Below are positions 54,289 through 63,590 of a DNA stretch of 64,000 nt, one piece after another. How positions within the stretch are numbered: position 1 is the stretch's first letter; each line of letters begins with the position of its first letter. Source of the DNA: Butyrivibrio sp. MB2005 (GTDB lineage Bacteria > Bacillota > Clostridia > Lachnospirales > Lachnospiraceae); contig NZ_AUJP01000019.1 in the NCBI RefSeq assembly GCF_000424285.1, positions 1 to 64,000 on the forward strand, written 5' to 3'. Below the pieces are notes generated by a model. That model had not been told where the DNA came from, made no database searches, and saw only the letters and a program-made list of their open reading frames with translations. A program made the translations under genes and the position numbers.

Positions 54289-56946
54289 TTGGAACGAGAA
54301 GGCCATAAAAACTCAGCAAATTCAATAAAGATACGGGATAAAGAACTCCGGAGATGGCAGGATGCCTTTACATCCATAGCAGGAGTCTATTTATGCTGTT
54401 TGGATATGTCAGGAGAGAAGATCTCCGATTTTTCAGGGAGCCCGCTCGAGGTTTCCACAATAAAAAAAGCTGTTGATGATATTCATATCAGAAACATTTT
54501 TCAGAGAGTAACCGAAGGTGATTTGGAGGATCAGGCCGTTGAGCGCACACTGATCCCCAATCTTCGGATTGCTGCTGTTGCTGCCAAGGTCGAAGGCAAG
54601 GCAAGATTAGTATGGATTATCTGCGCCGTACTCAAGGATATTGAGTACGAGCCGGATCTGTACGACATTGAGCCCGTAAGCGATTTCCCCCACATGATAA
54701 CTGAAAAGGAATTTTACAATACTCTTGATTTTGTCAGGATTACTTCTGTTGCCATGGTTCGGGCGAAAAAGACAGAGGATGAGGCAGCAGCTTCTACAGC
54801 AGAGAATTTCAAGAGATCAGAGGATTTCAAGGTTTCCTTCCATCGCGCTGAGATAATGACGGAGATAGTATCCCTCCTTGACAGTGATGATGAGATTGAA
54901 TCCGTAATGCTGCAGATCCTGCAGAAAATCTGTGAATACCTCGATATCAGCAATGCTTTTATCGCAAGGATGCATCAGGAAGATCACCTGATGGATGCCA
55001 TAGTCCAGTGGAAGACTGAAGGCGCATACAACGTCTTCGAAGAGACCGATGATCTGGACAGATGCTGGTTCATCGGAAGCTCACAGATGGTTGCTGTATC
55101 AGGCAGTACCACTATGAATGCCGGTGAGAGGGAACAGCTTGAGGACCTTGGAATATATGCCGTTGTGGCAGTTCCAATTGTAATAGCAGAACAGATTCCT
55201 TTCTATGCATGCTTTGCAGAGACCAGAGAGAATAGAGAGTGGATCGTAAATGATATCAAGTTCATAAATGATTCCATCAAGATCCTGCAGAATATCATTA
55301 CCAAGAGAATTCAGAGGAACTCCATTGCCAGCTCCTTTAATTCTTTAGAGGCAGTACTTGATAACGTGGGAAGTGCAATCTATGTAAGATGTATGAAGAC
55401 TGATGAGCTGCTTTTTGCAAACAGAAGTCTTAAGAAGCATTTTGCAAAAGAGCTTCAGAAGAACACACTTAAGGATCTTTTTGAAGCAAACATTCCGCCG
55501 AGAAGTCACAGCGGCAATTATGAGATTTACTACGAAGCAAAAGACAGATGGTTTGATCTTTATTACACCAGGATTAAGTGGGTTGACGGAAGGCTTGTTT
55601 CCCTCTGCGCAATCTATGAGATCACTGAGAAAAAGATATATCAAAAGAGAATAGAGCAGCAGGCTTATACCGATTTCCTCACAGGTCTTTACAACAGACT
55701 TTGCTGTGAGAGAGATCTTGTTACCTATGTGGAGCAGGCTAAGACAAACAATACCAAGGGTATGCTTATGTACCTTGACCTTGATGATTTCAAGAAGATA
55801 AACGACGGTCTTGGGCATCAATACGGCGATGTGCTTTTGCAGGATATTTCCGCTGCCATAAAGTCTATCGATGGCGTACAGAATTCCTGCTACAGAATGG
55901 GCGGAGATGAGTTTGTCATCATCGTTCCTCCGGAAAGCTACGACAGAGTCGACAGTATTCTTGAGGAGATAAAGAGAGCCTTTGCGACACCCTGGTATCT
56001 GAAGGATGGCGATTATTACTGCACTATGAGTATGGGTATCGTTGAATTCCCTACTGCAGGAGATACGGTTGAGGAACTTATCCGCAAATCCGATATCGCC
56101 ATGTATGAAGCCAAGAAGTCAGGTAAAAACAGAATATCACAGTATTCTGAGAGTATAGATGCATCCACCATCCGCAGACTTGATATGGAAAAAGCCATGT
56201 ATAAGGCTGTGGAGGACAGCTGCAATGAGTTCGAGGTTTATTATCAGCCTATTTTGCAGATAGATGACAAGGATCAGATTGTGGCAGCGGAAGCGTTTGT
56301 CAGATGGGACAGCAGAAGCCTTGGTTCAGTAAGCCCCGCAGAGTTTTTGTCTCTTGCAGAGTACCTTGGACTTATCAATCCTATAGGAGAGTATGTCCTT
56401 AGAAAAGCCACCAAGCAGTGCGGCAGATGGAGCAAGAAGCTTAAGCGCAAGATGAAGATCCATGTAAATATGTCCGTTGTGCAGCTGATGCAGCCGGATA
56501 TTGCAGCCAAGATCGGAGAAGCTCTTGAAGAAGCAGGCATAGGTCCTGATCAGCTGATTCTCGATGTGGGCGAAGCTCTTACTATGAACAACACAGAGCG
56601 TACAAAGGGTGCCATTGAGAAGATAAGCGAGATGGGAGTTATGCTCTCTCTTGATGATTTCGGAACAGGTTACAGTTCCTTAAGCGGACTTAGGGCATAT
56701 CCATTTGCCGTTGTTAAGATCGACAGGACCATAACAAGTGAGCTTGGAAAAGAAAGCTATGCAGTATCTCTTGTTCAGTCACTTATGGACCTTTCAGGAG
56801 CCATTAATGCAGATGTCTGCGTAGAGGGTATTGAGAAAAAGCAGCAGCTTAACATTCTTAAGGACTTAAATGTTCCTCTTGCGCAGGGACAGTATTTCTC
56901 ACAGCCTCTTGATGCAGCTGAATTTGAGAAGAAGTATATCAAGTGA
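54289..56946 (+). CDS. GAF-PAS-GGDEF-EAL c-di-GMP protein
   Basis: An 885-residue cytoplasmic protein. It starts at TTG 54289 behind AAGGAGGCGGG. Order: uncharacterised N-terminal domain (1-150), GAF (about 185-340), PAS-like (345-440), GGDEF (445-605) with intact GGDEF at 538-542 but no RxxD site, and EAL (620-880). The EAL motif reads EAF (E668) and the ELTES-type segment reads LDVGEA, yet VNMS, DDFGTGYSSL, VKID and VEGIE persist. It may be bifunctional, or an EAL-type receptor. Its neighbours are guaB and glnS. Confidence 0.88.
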   Translation: MEREGHKNSANSIKIRDKELRRWQDAFTSIAGVYLCCLDMSGEKISDFSGSPLEVSTIKKAVDDIHIRNIFQRVTEGDLEDQAVERTLIPNLRIAAVAAKVEGKARLVWIICAVLKDIEYEPDLYDIEPVSDFPHMITEKEFYNTLDFVRITSVAMVRAKKTEDEAAASTAENFKRSEDFKVSFHRAEIMTEIVSLLDSDDEIESVMLQILQKICEYLDISNAFIARMHQEDHLMDAIVQWKTEGAYNVFEETDDLDRCWFIGSSQMVAVSGSTTMNAGEREQLEDLGIYAVVAVPIVIAEQIPFYACFAETRENREWIVNDIKFINDSIKILQNIITKRIQRNSIASSFNSLEAVLDNVGSAIYVRCMKTDELLFANRSLKKHFAKELQKNTLKDLFEANIPPRSHSGNYEIYYEAKDRWFDLYYTRIKWVDGRLVSLCAIYEITEKKIYQKRIEQQAYTDFLTGLYNRLCCERDLVTYVEQAKTNNTKGMLMYLDLDDFKKINDGLGHQYGDVLLQDISAAIKSIDGVQNSCYRMGGDEFVIIVPPESYDRVDSILEEIKRAFATPWYLKDGDYYCTMSMGIVEFPTAGDTVEELIRKSDIAMYEAKKSGKNRISQYSESIDASTIRRLDMEKAMYKAVEDSCNEFEVYYQPILQIDDKDQIVAAEAFVRWDSRSLGSVSPAEFLSLAEYLGLINPIGEYVLRKATKQCGRWSKKLKRKMKIHVNMSVVQLMQPDIAAKIGEALEEAGIGPDQLILDVGEALTMNNTERTKGAIEKISEMGVMLSLDDFGTGYSSLSGLRAYPFAVVKIDRTITSELGKESYAVSLVQSLMDLSGAINADVCVEGIEKKQQLNILKDLNVPLAQGQYFSQPLDAAEFEKKYIK

Positions 56947-57072
56947 ATGCCGGCCTTTTTGCTATGATGTACAAAAGGCTTGCATTGTGTGGTAAAATAA
57001 TATAAGCGGCGAAGACTCACTATAAGGCTTCGCTGTTTCGAATTAAAGTTTATTAGATTGGAATTACAGAAA

Positions 57073-58734
57073 ATGTCAGAAGAATCAAGAAATTTTATTG
57101 AGCAGGAGATTGACAAGGATTTAAAGGAGGGCGTTTACGACCACGTTGTCACAAGATTTCCGCCTGAGCCGAATGGGTTTTTACATATCGGACACGCTAA
57201 GAGCATACTTTTAAACTATGGTCTTGCAAAAGAATATAACGGCAAATTCAACATGAGATTTGACGATACCAACCCCACCAAGGAGAAGTCCGAATTCATG
57301 GACGCTATCATCGAGGATGTTAACTGGCTTGGGGCTGATTATGAGGACAGACTTTTCCATGCATCAGATTATTTCGACAAGATGTATGAGAATGCAGTTA
57401 AGCTTATTAAGAAGGGCAAGGCTTATGTTTCAGAGCTCACAGCTGAAGAGATGCGTGAGTACAGAGGAACACTTACAGAGCCCGGCAAGAACGATCCTAA
57501 CAGAGACAGAAGTGTAGAAGAGAACCTTCGTCTTTTTGAAGAAATGAAAAACGGCAGCGTAGAAGACGGAGCCATGACACTTAGAGCAAAGATCGATATG
57601 GCATCACCTAACATCAACATGCGTGATCCTATCATCTACAGAGTTGCTCACATGACACATGCTCGTACAGGCGATAAGTGGTGTATTTATCCCATGTATG
57701 ATTTCGCACATCCCATTGAGGATGCAGAAGAGGGAATTACACATTCCATCTGCACACTTGAGTTTGAAGATCACAGACCGCTTTATGACTGGGTCAAGAT
57801 CGAGTGTGAATATGAGAATCCTCCGCGTCAGATCGAGTTTGCAAAGCTCTATCTTCAGAACGTGGTTACAGGTAAGAGATACATCAAGAAGCTGGTTGAG
57901 GACGGCATAGTTGACGGATGGGATGATCCCAGACTTGTTTCTATAGCTGCTCTTAGACGCCGCGGCTTTACTCCTGAATCAATCCAGAAGTTCGTTGAGC
58001 TTTGTGGTGTAAGTAAGGCTAACTCAACAGCTGATTATGCAATGCTTGAGTATTGTATCAGAGAGGATCTTAAGCCCAAGGCAAAGAGAATGATGGCTAT
58101 TCTTGATCCGGTTAAGCTTATCATCGACAACTATCCGGAAGGACAGATCGAGATGCTTCCCATCGAGAACAACAAGGAAGCACCGGAGCTTGGAAGCAGA
58201 GAGATTCCTTTTGGAAAAGAGCTTTGGATTGAGCGTGAAGACTTCATGGAGGAGCCTCCGAAGAAGTACTTCAGACTGTTCCCCGGCAACGAGGTTCGTC
58301 TCATGAACGCTTACTTCGTAACCTGCACAGGCTGTGTGAAGGATGCTGATGGCAATGTGACAGAGATCCACTGCACATACGATCCCGAGACCAAGGGCGG
58401 AGACAGCCCCGATGGCAGAAAGGTGAAGGGAACAATTCACTGGGTATCAGCAAAGGAGTGCGGCGAAGCAACAGTAAGACTTTATGAGAACATTATTGAT
58501 GAGGAAAAGGGCGTTTATAACGAAGACGGTTCACTTAACTTAAACCCCAATTCCATCACAGTTATTGAGAATGCTAAGCTGGAGCCCGAGCTTATGGAAG
58601 CTAAGGCTTATGATAAATTCCAGTTTGTGAGAAACGGATTCTTCTGTGTAGACAGCAAGGATTCCAAAGATGGAGCGCCGGTATTTAACCGCATCGTTTC
58701 ATTAAAGAGTTCGTTTGTATTACCGAAGGCATAA
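57073..58734 (+). CDS. glnS: Glutaminyl-tRNA synthetase
   Basis: About 553 residues, charging tRNA-Gln directly with glutamine. Class I motifs: [15 protein letters not shown] (HIGH) and [16 protein letters not shown]. The KMSKS-equivalent loop, VMSKR in E. coli, reads VVTGKR (264-269), lacking the second serine. The C-terminal anticodon-binding domains are present and the length is normal. I preferred ATG 57073 over TTG 57058; neither has a strong ribosome binding site. A hairpin at 57003-57041 lies in the leader. Confidence 0.94.
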   Translation: MSEESRNFIEQEIDKDLKEGVYDHVVTRFPPEPNGFLHIGHAKSILLNYGLAKEYNGKFNMRFDDTNPTKEKSEFMDAIIEDVNWLGADYEDRLFHASDYFDKMYENAVKLIKKGKAYVSELTAEEMREYRGTLTEPGKNDPNRDRSVEENLRLFEEMKNGSVEDGAMTLRAKIDMASPNINMRDPIIYRVAHMTHARTGDKWCIYPMYDFAHPIEDAEEGITHSICTLEFEDHRPLYDWVKIECEYENPPRQIEFAKLYLQNVVTGKRYIKKLVEDGIVDGWDDPRLVSIAALRRRGFTPESIQKFVELCGVSKANSTADYAMLEYCIREDLKPKAKRMMAILDPVKLIIDNYPEGQIEMLPIENNKEAPELGSREIPFGKELWIEREDFMEEPPKKYFRLFPGNEVRLMNAYFVTCTGCVKDADGNVTEIHCTYDPETKGGDSPDGRKVKGTIHWVSAKECGEATVRLYENIIDEEKGVYNEDGSLNLNPNSITVIENAKLEPELMEAKAYDKFQFVRNGFFCVDSKDSKDGAPVFNRIVSLKSSFVLPKA

Positions 58735-58761
58735 AATACTATTTTCTTGTGAGGTGGCAAA

Positions 58762-59625
58762 ATGGGATTTTTAGATGGACTTAAGAAATTCGGACTTGGA
58801 GCGCTTGAAGATGAAGAGCTTTACGAGGATCCTAAAAAGAAGGCGGTAAAAAAGGAAGAGCCTAAAAAGCAAGCCCTGCCTTTAAATGAGGAGACACTTC
58901 TTTTTGATAAGAAGTACACATGTCCTATTTGTGATTCTCAATTTGATTCGAAGACTGTCAGATCCGGTAAAGTACGTGTTAAGAGCCAGGATGTGGATCT
59001 TAGGAATACCTACAATGAGATTGATCCCAGCAAGTACGATATAGTTACCTGCCCTAACTGCGGATATTCCACACTTGCCAAGTACTATGGCAATCTGACC
59101 AAGTTCCAGATTGATGAGATCAAGGGTAAGATCAGTGCCAACTTTAAAAAGCATGAATTTGGCAAGGTGACCTACACCTATGAAGAAGCAAGAATGCGAT
59201 ATGAACTCGCCATTGCTACTGCTATGGTTAAAAAGTCCAAGAATTCCGAGAAGGCTTATCTGTGTCTTAAGATGGCATGGCTTATCCGTGGTGAGAATGA
59301 GCACATGGATCCGGCTACAGAGGGCTATGAAGAGAAGCAGAAGGCCAATAAGGCTGAAGAGCTTGATCTTCTTAAGAAGGCTCTTGATGGCTTCGTAATT
59401 GCAAGACAGAGCGAGACTCCGCCAATCGCAGGAATGGATGAGCTTACACTCGATTATCTCATGGCTGCCATTGGTCTTGAGGTCAAGGATTATGACATGG
59501 CCAATAAGATGGTAGGAAATATCATCCTTTCAAGAACAGCTAACTCCCGTCTTAAGGAGAAGGCAAAGGACCTTAAAGAAAAGATCGCAGAGGATATGAA
59601 GAACAATCCTCCGGCACAGGCATAA
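58762..59625 (+). CDS. DUF2225 family protein with zinc-ribbon motifs
   Basis: A 287-residue protein. After a charged N-terminal tail it has two CxxC pairs (YTCPICDSQF and VTCPNCGYS) flanking a conserved basic segment, then an all-helical, TPR-like C-terminal half. DUF2225 proteins are widespread in Firmicutes with no established function. The ATG follows TGTGAGGTGG. Confidence 0.85.
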   Translation: MGFLDGLKKFGLGALEDEELYEDPKKKAVKKEEPKKQALPLNEETLLFDKKYTCPICDSQFDSKTVRSGKVRVKSQDVDLRNTYNEIDPSKYDIVTCPNCGYSTLAKYYGNLTKFQIDEIKGKISANFKKHEFGKVTYTYEEARMRYELAIATAMVKKSKNSEKAYLCLKMAWLIRGENEHMDPATEGYEEKQKANKAEELDLLKKALDGFVIARQSETPPIAGMDELTLDYLMAAIGLEVKDYDMANKMVGNIILSRTANSRLKEKAKDLKEKIAEDMKNNPPAQA

Positions 59626-59690
59626 AACATAGAAAAGACCGGGATTATATCATTAAGTTAACCTTGGCCCGGACAACAAAAAGAATCCAA

Positions 59691-59722
59691 GAGGATGTCG
59701 GAATTCCGATATCCTCTTTTTG
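59691..59722 (+). terminator. Intrinsic terminator after the DUF2225 gene
   Basis: GAGGATGTCGGAA pairs with TTCCGATATCCTC and is followed by TTTTTG. The rest of the 273-bp gap is AT-rich with no visible gene. Confidence 0.85.
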
Positions 59723-59898
59723 CGATTCAGACATTAGTTTAATGCTGTAACCCCAGTCCTGGTAAGCAATAGAGACTTTACATTTTTTACTTTTTTTTAA
59801 TTTTTATCCATGTAAAATAATGAGATAATTATAGTAGCAGTTGCCTATTTTGACTGGCAAAGGGATTGTCATAGGGAGTTAGCAGTCGAGGGTATTTT

Positions 59899-61323
59899 AT
59901 GAAGCGGATTTTGAAAAAATACATGAGCCTCAAATACCGCATACCATCTATCATTATATTGAGCCTTCTGATATTAGGCTCATCGATAATCGGTATTTCA
60001 TATAAGAGATACGAAGAAATTAACGTGGAGAAGCACGTTAAGATGGCACAAGGCATAACTATGCTTATGGCTGAGAACTTTGATGCCCAGAAGATAGATT
60101 ATTATATGGAGAATAATTATTCCTTAGACGAGTATAAAGATCTTATTGAGCATTATAAGCTCATTATGGATAGCTACCTTGATGTAAAACACATATACAT
60201 ATATAAGTTTTTCAAGGATAAAGAAGATGGTCCGTTAAACGGTCGTGTGATCGTGGATATGATTGAGACAGGCGAGGACAGTATGCTCTATGGATCTAGC
60301 GCCACGGTTGGAAATACTTATTTAGCAGGCGAAGAGACCGCCGCTGTCTATGACCGAATGATTTCCGGTCAGGAATGTGTATTTGAAAAGAATCGGATAG
60401 GCGAGCGGGAAGTGACGTTCCTTGCGTATATCAAGCCGATAATGGACAGCGAAGGTAATTATATGTGCAGTATGGGTGTTGATTTCTCTCTCAATGAGCT
60501 GTACGGAAAAGGAATCCAGTTTATTATTGAGCTGTTGGTGGTAATAACGGTTGTAATACTTGCTGTTATCATAGGTGTAAATATCCTGCTCTCTGTAATT
60601 CTGTTCAGACCCCTTGAAAAGATGACAAGCTGTATCCAGTCCTTTAAGTTTGATACAGACAAAGACAGGTTCGATAACTTAAATGGATTCGAATCACTGA
60701 ACATTCATCTGAATAATGAGATAGATGAGCTGTATAACGCTTTGCTTCTTTCGCTTAAGGACAGTGCTTATTATGTGTCCAACTTCAACAGGGCCAAGAA
60801 TGAGATAGAAGAAATAAGCGAAACGGCCTACAAGGACGCCCTGACTTCCGTTGGCAGTAAAACGGCCTACAATGGCGCTATAGCTAAGTTGCAGGAAGAT
60901 GTTGATAAGAAAAAGCTGTTTTGTTTTGGCTTCGTGATGATTGACGTGAATAATCTTAAGTATGTGAATGATACTTATGGCCACAAGCTGGGCGATGAAT
61001 ATATAAAGGGGTGTTGTAGTATTGTATGCAACGCTTTCAAGAGATCGCCGGTATTTCGAATTGGCGGGGATGAATTTGTTGTCATTCTAAAGGATGCTGA
61101 TTATGATACCAGGATGGAACTTGTAGATGATATGGAGGAGGCTTTCACAGCTGCTTACAGCAATAAGGAAGTAGAACCGTACTACAGGTACTCGGCTTCT
61201 TATGGACATGCAATCTTTGATCCATTACTTGACAAGTCAGTTGAGGAAGTACTAAAAAGAGCTGACCAGCGGATGTACGAATATAAGAAAGAGTTCAAAA
61301 GAGTTAACGGAAGTTACAGATGA
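59899..61323 (+). CDS. Membrane diguanylate cyclase with CACHE-like sensor
   Basis: A 474-residue protein: TM1 (about 13-33), extracellular CACHE-like sensor (35-200, with YLDVKHIYIYKF and GVDFSLNELY), TM2 (about 208-232), a HAMP-like linker, and GGDEF (about 300-470) with intact GGDEF at 389-393. No RxxD inhibitory site precedes it. It resembles the cyclase at 9461 in the GGDEF domain but has a different, smaller sensor. It is monocistronic. Confidence 0.9.
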   Translation: MKRILKKYMSLKYRIPSIIILSLLILGSSIIGISYKRYEEINVEKHVKMAQGITMLMAENFDAQKIDYYMENNYSLDEYKDLIEHYKLIMDSYLDVKHIYIYKFFKDKEDGPLNGRVIVDMIETGEDSMLYGSSATVGNTYLAGEETAAVYDRMISGQECVFEKNRIGEREVTFLAYIKPIMDSEGNYMCSMGVDFSLNELYGKGIQFIIELLVVITVVILAVIIGVNILLSVILFRPLEKMTSCIQSFKFDTDKDRFDNLNGFESLNIHLNNEIDELYNALLLSLKDSAYYVSNFNRAKNEIEEISETAYKDALTSVGSKTAYNGAIAKLQEDVDKKKLFCFGFVMIDVNNLKYVNDTYGHKLGDEYIKGCCSIVCNAFKRSPVFRIGGDEFVVILKDADYDTRMELVDDMEEAFTAAYSNKEVEPYYRYSASYGHAIFDPLLDKSVEEVLKRADQRMYEYKKEFKRVNGSYR

Positions 61324-61328
61324 CTATA

Positions 61329-61365
61329 AAAAGACCCGCGGGATCAAGATAATCCTGCGGGTCAT
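61329..61365. terminator. Terminator between convergent genes
   Basis: GACCCGCGGG pairs with CCTGCGGGTC, with A/T-rich flanks on both sides. Confidence 0.8.
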
Positions 61366-61386
61366 AAAAATCTCATATTTGGTAAA

Positions 61387-61716
61387 TCAAAGAGCGCCGT
61401 CCATCTTCTTGAGATCATTTATATCATCGTCTTCATCATCGAAGAACTCTTCTGTTTTAACGGGCTCGCTATCTTCAGAATCATCATCTTCGTCTGCAAG
61501 ATCCTCTTCAGCAGCTGAAGAATTGAGGCTTACATAGTGACGTCCGATGGAACTCTTAGGCTCCTCATCATCAAGATCCTCTTCATCAAATTCCTCAAAA
61601 TCATCGAAGTCATCATCAAAATCTGAATCCTTCTGTGTAAGATAATAATAAACACCTGCAGCGGCAGCGCCTGCAGCAGCTGCAAAAAGAACTATTTTTC
61701 CAAAATGCTTAGACAT
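61387..61716 (-). CDS. Small acidic membrane-anchored protein
   Basis: A 109-residue protein from ATG 61716, preceded on the minus strand by GAAGGGAGA. A single N-terminal TM segment (about 6-26, Ala/Gly-rich) is followed by a very acidic, low-complexity tail (runs of DDDFDDFEEFDEEDLDDEE). No catalytic features are visible. Such proteins may bind cations or partners at the membrane; function unknown. Confidence 0.65.
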   Translation of the reverse strand: MSKHFGKIVLFAAAAGAAAAGVYYYLTQKDSDFDDDFDDFEEFDEEDLDDEEPKSSIGRHYVSLNSSAAEEDLADEDDDSEDSEPVKTEEFFDDEDDDINDLKKMDGAL

Positions 61717-61896
61717 ATATTCTCCCTTCATAATGTAGCCCTGCTTGGATTTGTAAAAAATACAACAGAACATAAATTGATTTTAATACAAATTGTCAGA
61801 TAAGAAAAGCACCTGAGATTAAATCGTTGAAAAAAATGCCAGAAAATGCTATATTTAAATGGACTAAGCCGGTCAATCACAGGAGATCCTTTTTCA

Positions 61897-62499
61897 ATGA
61901 ACGAAAAGTTTTTTGACTTAAAGAAAGAAAAACAGGACCGAATCATCAATGCGGCGCTTAAGGCTTTTGCCTTGGGTGGATATATGCATGCGAGCACTGA
62001 TGATATAGTGAGAATGGCCGGAATTAGTAAGGGGTTAATTTTTCATTATTTCGAAACCAAGCTGGGGTTATATCAATTCGTCTACGATTACAGCACTCGT
62101 GTAATTAATATTGAGATCAACACGGGTATTTCCAAGGATGAGACAGACTTTTTTTCAATTAGGGAGGAAATAGAGAAGGTACTTGCAACTTGTATGAAGC
62201 AGTATCCTTACATTCAGCTGTTTTTATACAGTGCAGCCAGAGAAGATACTCCCGAAGCTGCAACAGCCATACTCCCTGCAAGAGAGGCTTATGAGGCGAA
62301 TATCAGAAACATCCTGGACAGAGGCGATATAACAAGATTTAAGCAGAGTGCCAACTATGAGCTGGTTGAGAATATAGTGAGCATGACCAAGGAAGGAGTG
62401 CTGAAAGGCAGGTTTAGGGAGGGCGATTTCAGAGCGGATGATTACCTTGCGGAAGTCATCAGATATCTGGAAATGCTAAGAGTTTTGACATACGACTGA
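61897..62499 (+). CDS. TetR/AcrR-family regulator
   Basis: A 200-residue repressor-type protein. The N-terminal HTH (RIINAALKAFALGGYMHASTDDIVRMAGISKGLIFHYFETKLGLY, split here by eye into its usual three helices) is clear; the C-terminal ligand-binding domain is helical and not assigned. ATG 61897 follows CAGGAGA. Targets unknown; the PfkB-type gene 55 bp downstream may be in its operon. Confidence 0.9.
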   Translation: MNEKFFDLKKEKQDRIINAALKAFALGGYMHASTDDIVRMAGISKGLIFHYFETKLGLYQFVYDYSTRVINIEINTGISKDETDFFSIREEIEKVLATCMKQYPYIQLFLYSAAREDTPEAATAILPAREAYEANIRNILDRGDITRFKQSANYELVENIVSMTKEGVLKGRFREGDFRADDYLAEVIRYLEMLRVLTYD

Positions 62500-62554
62500 T
62501 TACCGAAGAAGCGTCAATTAGCCGGATTTTTCCGGAACAATAAGGAGGCACAAA

Positions 62555-63481
62555 ATGGGTAAATTTGTGGTTGCAGGTATCACACAGGTTGAAACGATTG
62601 TCAGAGTGGACAAGGTTCCGATAACTTACGCTCCGTTAACTACCGAGGTCAATTCCATTTACACTGGTCTTGGAGGAGATGCTTACAATGAATCCCTTGC
62701 ACTCAGATGGCTTGGAGATGAAGTTGAATTCATGTCCATCATAGGCCGTGACAGGTCTGTAGAGGAGCTTAATCCGCCCGGAAACAAGATTCATTTATCA
62801 ACGAATTACGTTGTACAGATGATGGAAGAGACTCCTAACTGTGTCATCCTTTATGATAAGGACAGACAGAAGCAGATATTTGAGGACATCAAGGATCTGC
62901 GTGATAAGGTATATGATATGTCCATGTTTGCTCCGCTTGCAGGATGGGCTGACATGATGGTTCTTGCAAATGCTAACTTCTGCAGACCTTTTGCTGTGGC
63001 AGCTGCCGAGCATGGCAAGAAGCTTGCTGTCAATATTCGTAATTTCTGCAGAGAGAAGGAGAAGTACAACAGGGAGTTCCTTGATGCAGCTTCTATCCTT
63101 TATTTTTCAGACGATCAGCTTGAAGAGGATCCTTATGATTTCATAAGAGGAATCAGTAAGACCTACGGAACAGAGATCATCATCATGGGCCGCGGCTCAA
63201 AGGGTGTTATCCTGTTCGATAAAAAAGGTGAATTCATCGCTGATTATAAGACAGTTAAAACTAATGAGATCGTTAATACTGTCGGCGCAGGTAATGCGTT
63301 GTTTGCATGTTTCCTTCACTACTATCAGGAGACAGGCGATTCTGTAAATGCTATTAAGAATGCGCTTCTGTTCTCATCCTACAAGATTGGTTATATGGGA
63401 ACATCCAAAGGTTTCATGACAACAGAGCAGATGGAGCAGTGGAGAAATCTGATCTGGGGTATTCGCGACAACGGACTATAA
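62555..63481 (+). CDS. PfkB-family carbohydrate kinase-like protein with Asp-to-Asn change
   Basis: A 308-residue ribokinase-fold protein. The substrate-site GGDAYNESLALRWLG and the C-terminal motif are present, but the latter reads NTVGAGNALFA instead of the usual DTxGAGDAF, placing Asn247 at the catalytic base. It may be inactive, slow, or have a regulatory role. The ATG follows AAGGAGG. MalQ starts 110 bp downstream, which hints at a carbohydrate-related role. Confidence 0.82.
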   Translation: MGKFVVAGITQVETIVRVDKVPITYAPLTTEVNSIYTGLGGDAYNESLALRWLGDEVEFMSIIGRDRSVEELNPPGNKIHLSTNYVVQMMEETPNCVILYDKDRQKQIFEDIKDLRDKVYDMSMFAPLAGWADMMVLANANFCRPFAVAAAEHGKKLAVNIRNFCREKEKYNREFLDAASILYFSDDQLEEDPYDFIRGISKTYGTEIIIMGRGSKGVILFDKKGEFIADYKTVKTNEIVNTVGAGNALFACFLHYYQETGDSVNAIKNALLFSSYKIGYMGTSKGFMTTEQMEQWRNLIWGIRDNGL

Positions 63482-63590
63482 AAAGATGCTGTCATCATGG
63501 GCAGGTGGCAATTTAAAGAGCGTCTTCGTAGTTTTCGCGTGCTAATTTTTGGTAATACTAAATTTACATATATAAGAAGGACAAAATGAA

